Source: Fagopyrum homotropicum
Lineage: Eukaryota; Streptophyta; Magnoliopsida; Caryophyllales; Polygonaceae
Direction of reading: 5' to 3'
Assembly (NCBI GenBank): GCA_033239125.1
Contig: BSWB01000005.1
Location: 15,305,447-15,369,446, forward strand
Length of the DNA stretch: 64,000 nucleotides
Position numbers and translations under genes: made by a program. Shown here piece by piece: positions 57,480 through 64,000 of this stretch (position 1 is the first letter of the stretch; each line of letters starts with the position of its first letter). The notes under the pieces were generated by a model. It searched no databases. It worked only from the letters and a program-made list of their open reading frames with translations, and was not told the DNA's origin.

Positions 57480-57786
57480 AGAGGTCCTTCTGACTTTAGA
57501 GGAACAATAACATCCTCTGAGTTGAGATACCTTGCAAACTATTCAAGCTCATTGGTGCAAACTGTTCAAAATAGATCAATGGAATACTCTTATTTTGATT
57601 ACACTTTATTGGATTTATATGTCGTGCAAACTGTTCAGACTAGATCGGCATGTACCGTTACACTTTTGTATGTAACGATCCATGAACCGGATCGTATCCA
57701 CTTTCTATTAAAAAAATATATGTTAAAAGTGTAATTAAAAACAGTCCACATTGGACCGTACCGTTACACTTTTGTTAGATGGAGGG
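57480..57786. repeat. possible remnant of a Stowaway-like MITE
   Basis: The right end reads TTGTTAGATGGAGGGAG, resembling the CTCCCTCC terminus of Stowaway MITEs, and ACCGTTACACTTTTGT occurs twice (about 57655 and 57762). No left terminus or TA duplication was found, so this is tentative. Confidence 0.35.
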
Positions 57787-57794
57787 AGCATAAC

Positions 57795-58715
57795 CTATGA
57801 TGCACGGACACAGAAACGGACACGGAAAACGGATACGGCGAGATACGGGGAAGCGACAATCCTTAAAAGTATGGGAAACGGGGACATGACGAGTAAAACA
57901 AATAATGTATTATTTTAAAGATATTAAAATATATAATTTCTATATCATAATGAGATACATATAAGTGGAAAAATACAATGACATATGAGTAGATAAAAAA
58001 ATATTAACATAATACAAAATAACCGAAACAAAAGTTTAGAAACAAACATTTTCAATCTTACAAAACATAGAAATACAAATATTTAGTCTTATAATTTTAA
58101 ATAAACATATACTCAGTATTAAAACTGAAAAATGAACCATTCATTTTGCAAATCAACAACAACCGAACTACATTATCAACCAAGGAAAACAATAATAAAT
58201 ATTTGTAAATTATAAAAAGTGAAGAATTAGAATAACACACTCAACTTTAACAAAGAAAGATAACACAACAAATTAGTAATCAAGGATTCAAAATTGGTTT
58301 ATGAAATCATTAGAAAAATGGAGAGAAGAGTCGGCCGACGGAACAACATTTCAACATTAGAGTTAAAGAAGAAGAAGGTCGTTGTCTTATTTCCGGCAGC
58401 CACAATCTTGCAGATGTCCATGTGGGGCTAGGTTTAGTTGGAGGAAAATGGGAGAGAAGAAAAAAAAGTAAATAAGTTTTTCTTTATGTTATTTTAAAAA
58501 AATGTTTTTTTTTTTACAATCCTTAAAAAATAAGGTAAACTTTCGTTGACCGTGTCTTCGGACACAATCCGGGTCCTCGCCGTGTCCTACCTTGAAAATG
58601 TGTCTTGACCCTGTCAGGTCATATTTGACCGTGTTCGAGCCGTGTCTTGTTGTGTCCCCATGTCCAACACAGGACACGGGACACGCCGCCTTCTAGAAGT
58701 GTCCGTGCATCATAG
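57795..58715. mobile_element. hAT-type non-autonomous element (921 bp)
   Basis: Terminal inverted repeat CTATGATGCACGGACAC at both ends, and a perfect 8-bp TSD agcataac (57787-57794 and 58716-58723), the size diagnostic of hAT elements. Subterminal regions carry repeated GGACACGG/CCGTGTCC units (58540-58700). No transposase; the interior is AT-rich. It lies about 400 bp beyond the boron transporter stop codon. Confidence 0.85.
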
Positions 58716-59121
58716 AGCATAACAAATATAACCATTGAGGTGGTGTGGGATAAAAAATGAGTCATAAGTGTGAACATATACATGCCACAACAAGAGATCA
58801 AGCCTAGTAGTAATTTCAAACTATTGATCTCCACACGATTTTACCCTACTCATAGTACATGCATCTTTCTCTACAGCTTCCCAACCCTCTACTCGTTTCC
58901 AATTTCCCATTATTCTTGTACCTTCTTAAGTGCATACCATGACTCGTGTTCAATCTTATAGTCGTGCTCATTCTGAGGCGATATCCTTTGGGTGCACCTG
59001 AGAATTGTGAATGGAGTACCAATGTTTTTACAGAAAATTTTGAACCAGTCAAGTTGAATGCAAAATTGTGGCTTTTTTAGAGTTCAGTAATGGCAAGATG
59101 AATGCAAATGTGATTTTTATG

Positions 59122-62100
59122 TCATACCTGTGGATGCTTGTCCTCGTGGAAGCTTTTGCTTCTAACTTTCAGCTCGCCTCTACTGGTTGTTAACTCGTCT
59201 AAGATTTCAGCATCACACACTTGTACAGCTGGTTCCTCATCCTCATGTTCTTCATCTTCCTGCGGTGAAAGTTCACTTAGTTATGTGATGAGTAGACTGT
59301 TTACCACTAAATGTGAATACAAGAGATGTGCTTGCTTGTTACCTGTAAAGATAAGCTGAGACGTTTTGGTGTTCCAGTGAGTTCCTCGTATTCAGCAGCA
59401 TCTAGCTCTTGCAGGTGATATGGGCTGAACACTTTAGGAAGGATGTATTGTCTTACGATTATAAGAAGGAAGAAGGGCAAAGGGAAGAGAATTCCGGCTA
59501 TGGGTATCCATGTGATACCAAAACAAATCAAGAAGTAGACAAGTTGGAATATTGTGAAGCTAGCAATGCGCTTGAATGGAACAGATTCTATGAATGAAGC
59601 ATGAACTCCTTCAAACACCCTGCATCCAAGACAGAACTGAAACTCGTCAGAGGTGCTAGGTGCTGTGAATATCTAAGGCATAGTGTTTTATTATGATCTA
59701 AACTTACTTGTATCTTCTCCCAGGTGTAATGAAGAGAAGTAGCAATCTTTCCCAAAACTGGTTTCCGGGTAGACTGTCAATGGACATATAGGCAAAATAT
59801 CCCCATAGGACCGAGGTTGGTATTTTCTTTATAACAGGCATGGCAAATACTGATGCTGCAACAAGAATGGATTGTAAGAAGTTGCTTAGTCTTTGCTCAT
59901 TGACTCGCACGGGCAAGTAAGAATCAATGTGATCCGGGTCAAATGCACTGTTCTTGCTTCCTTCTTTGTTGTCTTCATTCATAACTGCGTTCTTCAAGTT
60001 CTCGAGTTCTCTGACTACACCATAAGTCTGGATAACAAGGAGCTACTATGTAAGATGCAGCTGATAGGACACTAGTTTAAAATTTTGTAACATGCAATGG
60101 GTTCTAGCATGAAAATGGTGGCAATAGGAATTCGGATGGAGAAAGCTTACATCCGGACTGTGATCCATCTCAATAAACACTTCTTGCATCTTTCCATATA
60201 TTTCAGTATTACTAGCTTTCTGTCTTATGCTTTGCTTAGCACTTTCCACCATCTTTTTTCGCATTATCTGTTGCCCCATTACATGTTAATTACTGCCAAA
60301 TAACAGAAAGTAAAATCAAATGAAAAAAATTCAAACTGAATCAGGTGAATCTACCTGTCTCTTGAGAGTAGCCAGACTCTTAGTATGCATTGGAGATTGG
60401 GGAAGAACTCCATTTGAAGGAGGAAGTCCAAGTAATCCACATAACAAAGTCTGTAATTATACATCAAAGTATGCCATGTGTCAAAGGTGGCCTAGAGTGT
60501 AAGATTATAAGATTTTAAAGCAACTTACATACCATGAAACCTAGCAACAAAATGTCATAATGGTATGCAGGAGGATTTTTGAGGTTGAACTCCTTCTGTT
60601 GTGCCAGCTGTGAAGCTACACTGTGATCGAAGAAGTATAGTCCTGCTATCATCACAGCTGGAATAAGGGCCGCAAATATGTATCCAGGAGGCACCTTACC
60701 CATGTCCTATAAGTTATGCAAGCCTTTTTTAAGTATTCTATAGATGGACAGAAAATCACATTTATAAAGAAATTTGTTATATCAAGCTGTCATTTAGAGG
60801 AAAATGATATGAGAGCAGGTATAGCACATTTTTTTACATCAAGAAGATTGATCTGAGGATAAGGAATCTCGCTTGTGGTTAGCATCTGATAAATACATGA
60901 ACTTCAAAGAATCTTAGAGAAGAAATTCACCTTGATGACCGTCCAATGTTCCAAAGATGGAGACTTCCAAGGAAGAGGGCTGAAGAGCCGACGAGGAACA
61001 CCAGATGGAACCTTTGGTGGGATGCTGAATGACAATACTGTCCAGACTACAACCATTAGAGGAACTCCGTAATCGGCAATGAAGCCTCTGAAGCTACCTA
61101 AAAACCAGATATAACATCAATAGAATTCATGAACTTTGCTTTTTCTACTGAGATTCATTCAGTTTTTCACAGAGGTGTAAAACTAACCTGTTCCATACCA
61201 CCATGATCTAGCTTTTCTACTCTTTAATGCCGTATAAAGAAGACCAGCAGTAAAGATGATTCCAAGCAAGCCATTTGTGTACAACCATTGGAACTGGTAT
61301 CTTTCAAGACCATGGTCCTCAGATTTAGGAACACTAAATTCACTCACAACACCCTGGAACACAAAAAGCTCTTTATAATACAGGTGTCATGTATCGGTGC
61401 ATGTTCTTTCTAAAATTCTATCACATTTCTTAAAATACATTTGTAACATCTAATGAGGGTAAAGCTATAGCCATTACCTTGATCGCCTCTTGCATAAATA
61501 GGACAGCAATCAGCATGCCAAAGAGTTCACCTGCAACTCTAGTGAATCTGTTGATGATTGTACTAGCATTGAATATTGCAAGCAGAAATAGCATCAGGGC
61601 CGTCCAAACACAAACCCTGCAAGAAAAAAGATTACCAAAGTTAATGAAAGACAACTCCATTGTAGGTTTGTATTTGAGACATGTCTACGCCGTATAGCAT
61701 GAGGCAACACAATAACTTTTGATTACCATCCAGCCCAAGCCAAGTAAAGTTGGTGCCCCAAGGCATCTTGTTTTTTGGCAAAATTGTAGAGATAATAGTA
61801 CATGATAACAGTTGGTTCTGCAACACCAAGTATCAATAGAGGCTGTCCACCAAATATGGAGTGTATGATGCCACATATTGCAGTAGAAGCTAAGGTCTCC
61901 ACTGTGCTTAAACTTCCATCTGTTAAACATATTTTTAGACATTAGGGTCCACTTAATACTTATTAGAGTAATTTATTATTCAGAAAGGTAAACCGCGAAA
62001 TATTATACAAGGCTGGGGAAAATTTGACCATAAAGACATTTATCGATGCCATCTATAATGACAAAGTTGAGATGCAGAAATGTACACAGCTTAACTTGGA

Positions 62101-62654
62101 CTGGTCCCTCCAACCCCACATTTTCAACCTTTAACATTTTTTTCCACATATATTTGTAGACCTTTCCTTAAACTTTTGTGAATCTTAAAAAAAGGAGTCA
62201 ACTTCAAAGAATATTATACATTTTCAACCAACCAAATCCATGCAACCAAACAAGCAGTCAGATGCCTGAAATGAAAGAGTTAGCATTCTTCTTTTCTACT
62301 ACTCCATTGATTTTACAGCCATCAAAGTAGAAATGTAAATTCAAAAATCCGAATCTAGCAGAAGATGCCTACCTGTGTCTCTACTTAGCTGCTCACCAAA
62401 GGCAATCACAGGAAGAGCGGATGCAAAGAATATGTAAGTAGTTGGGGCCAGAATCCTGCCATAGACGTACGAAGTTAATTCAAAGTGAAAGTTGTCTGCA
62501 TAACTTTCTACAAAACCTATATGGATGTATGTATTGGTATAGAGATGTACCCAATTCCAGAACGCAACCCGTTAACCCAGTCTTGCTTGTAACACCCCAG
62601 TCTCCCATGGATATCCCTTAAAATTCCATTGAATGGAGATTTCAGGTTTCCCAT
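59122..62654 (-). CDS. boron/borate exporter of the BOR (SLC4 anion exchanger) family, BOR4-like
   Basis: BOR proteins export borate from plant cells across the plasma membrane. Twelve coding exons with canonical splice sites and consistent phase give 657 codons: 62551-62654, 62373-62455, 61727-61919, 61478-61616, 61188-61353, 60931-61097, 60533-60706, 60355-60450, 60151-60267, 59708-60027, 59343-59619, 59122-59259. Landmarks in order: LGCYKQDWVNGLRSGIGILA, GGQPLLILGVAEPTVIMYYY, RVAGELFGMLIAVLFMQEAI, KSRKARSWWYGTG, FDHSVASQLAQQKEFNLKNP, PPSNGVLPQSPMHTKSLATL, SYLPVRVNEQRLSNFLQSIL, VLWGYFAYMSIDSLPGNQFW, HLQELDAAEYEELTGTP. The C-terminal tail has DAEILDELTTSRGELKVRS. Closest by memory to Arabidopsis BOR4 (about 680 residues). 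The stop used (59122-59124) directly follows a potential donor, so a further short exon downstream is possible. No lesion seen. Confidence 0.93.
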
Positions 62655-63162
62655 CCCTGATGAAAAAAATTTCGAAATCAAGAAATCGGAATAGAGGAAG
62701 TCCAGAAATAAAGATTATTCCCAAAAAAACATGTAGATTGCCTTCAATAATTTTTACATGTTCCTGAAAATCTCGACTTATAGTTTAGCTCTACTTTTCG
62801 ACAAATTTGCCAACAAGCTAACTCAAAGCCTTATTTTTAATTTTGTTTCTCTAAATGACAGAAATAATAGGTTTAGAATCCAAAAAAGGACGGTTTACGA
62901 AACATTGAATTAGTTCAAATACCAAAATTTCAGAAGCAACACACCCTTGAGATTTAAGTAAACATCACCGGAAGATCATCAACCCACCGATTTAATGTAA
63001 ATAAATGCAACGATTGCAAACCAAACAAATAAGAAAAGCAAATATCGATCAAAAAGGAAACGCATATTGACGTAATCTCACAGCTGTTAACAGATCTCAA
63101 AGGAAAAAAGAGCGATTTTCGTAATCACATGAATAGAAATGAAAGAGTACATGTAAGCTTAC

Positions 63163-63300
63163 TTGGAGCGCCGAAATCCTAGACAGAAGTCGAAGTCGCC
63201 GTGACCGGAGCCCCGACTCTCTATCTTCACGGCGAGAGAAGGATGGGAGTCAAAACATGTAGAAGAAGAAAGGCTAAGGCCATACCTTCTATTTAAAAGT
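63163..63300 (-). promoter_or_regulatory. 5' leader exon and TATA-like box of the boron transporter gene
   Basis: A donor (CTCCAA then GTAAGC) ends a leader exon at 63163. The acceptor CATCAG at 62657-62662 precedes the start codon at 62654, giving a leader intron of about 500 nt. In sense orientation a TTTAAATA box lies at about 63287-63295, just before GGTATGG and the CT-rich leader. Whether the leader has upstream start codons that control translation, as in other boron transporters, was not established. Confidence 0.5.
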
Positions 63301-64000
63301 ACGCGCGCTTAAGAGGAGAGAGAAAGATGGGGCCCACTGTCACTTTACTGCACTGTTGCTTTTATTGGAAATGGGCCGTAGGGTTTTCTACTTATGTGTT
63401 TGTAATTGTACCAGCCCGGCCTACTGCATGTCAATCCATTTACATCTAAACCAGAATCGAATTATTCTCAAAAGAAAAATTAATAATAATTTATTAATTT
63501 TAGTAAAAAATAATATTAAAAATTAGCTACCATTTTATTACTTAGTAAATTAGAGACAATTTAATTTAATTTTCAATAGTTAAATAGAATAATATATTTT
63601 TAGAAGTGTATAAAAAAAGGTAAAAACCTGATTATGTAGTAGAGAACATCATTATAATTACTTGAAATATTATCACTAAAATGAAAATTATATAAAAGTA
63701 TCATTATAGTAATTTTATTTTTGAAAGCTTGTTTGATAAATTTTTAAAGCCTAATATACATAAAATATTATTCAAATAAAAACTTTTTTGAAAGATAATT
63801 AGCATTTTTATATTTTGTAAAATATTATTTGATAAATTTTAAAAAATAATAGAAACAATTTGGTTTACTAGGCTTTTTCAAGTTTTGTATTTAGTAAATG
63901 TACCCCTTGAGAGAAGAGTGTGTAGAGTTTGAGAATAAATACAAAAGGTTGGGGTATATTTATTTAATTGAAACATTAAAAAACCTAGTTACTACTCTAC
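63301..64000. other. upstream intergenic DNA
   Basis: AT-rich sequence upstream of the boron transporter promoter. No gene, repeat boundary or RNA gene recognised. Confidence 0.5.

Noticed and set aside
1..64000. tRNA, rRNA, CRISPR and bacterial-type operon features
   Set aside because: None seen. The only tRNA-like sequences are short primer binding sites of LTR elements.

Overview
The window is nuclear DNA of a eudicot plant. It has spliced genes with canonical GT/AG introns, LTR retrotransposons primed by plant tRNAs, L1-type LINEs, a CACTA transposon and plant MITE types. Two host genes stand at its ends, both on the minus strand. At 219-2655 is a GOT1-family Golgi membrane-trafficking gene whose second coding exon has a frameshifting deletion of about 19 nt. 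At 59122-62654 is an apparently intact 12-exon boron exporter gene (BOR/SLC4 family, BOR4-like, 657 codons). The species cannot be named from the sequence.

The 55 kb between them is almost entirely nested mobile DNA. Block 1 (5067-26443) is a Ty1/copia element on the minus strand with very short LTRs and an aggat target-site duplication (TSD). A 13.2 kb Ty3/gypsy Athila element (7307-20491) lies in its integrase region and itself carries a 2.06 kb solo LTR (9436-11495, TSD catgc). A second solo LTR (22318-25993, TSD tagag) lies in the copia gag and contains an 884-bp foldback Mutator-type MITE (24007-24890, 9-bp TSD).

Block 2 (about 27.6-41.5 kb) is an L1-type LINE on the plus strand. Its ORF1 is interrupted by a truncated Tekay-like LTR (34693-36423) joined to a pol-less Athila derivative (28776-34692). 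Block 3 (about 41.5-57.5 kb) is a second LINE of the same type. Its leader holds an Athila-like solo LTR (42410-44167, TSD ctctt). Its reverse transcriptase ORF holds another Tekay-like solo LTR (47879-56456, TSD cttac), which contains a 5.8 kb CACTA element (48224-54059, TSD tat), which in turn contains a second foldback Mutator-type MITE (52945-53784, 9-bp TSD). A hAT-type MITE (57795-58715, 8-bp TSD) lies beside the boron transporter gene.

No autonomous element survives. The Athila reverse transcriptase has lost its catalytic Asp-Asp block in frame, the copia integrase has lost its central catalytic Asp block, and both LINEs are broken. The signal least explained by known features is in the three Athila-type families: each carries its own short GC-rich motif, reiterated at similar places in its LTR, and two of the three also carry it internally. 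Two families in addition share a fourfold motif, CACCGGGTAAGTCTC.
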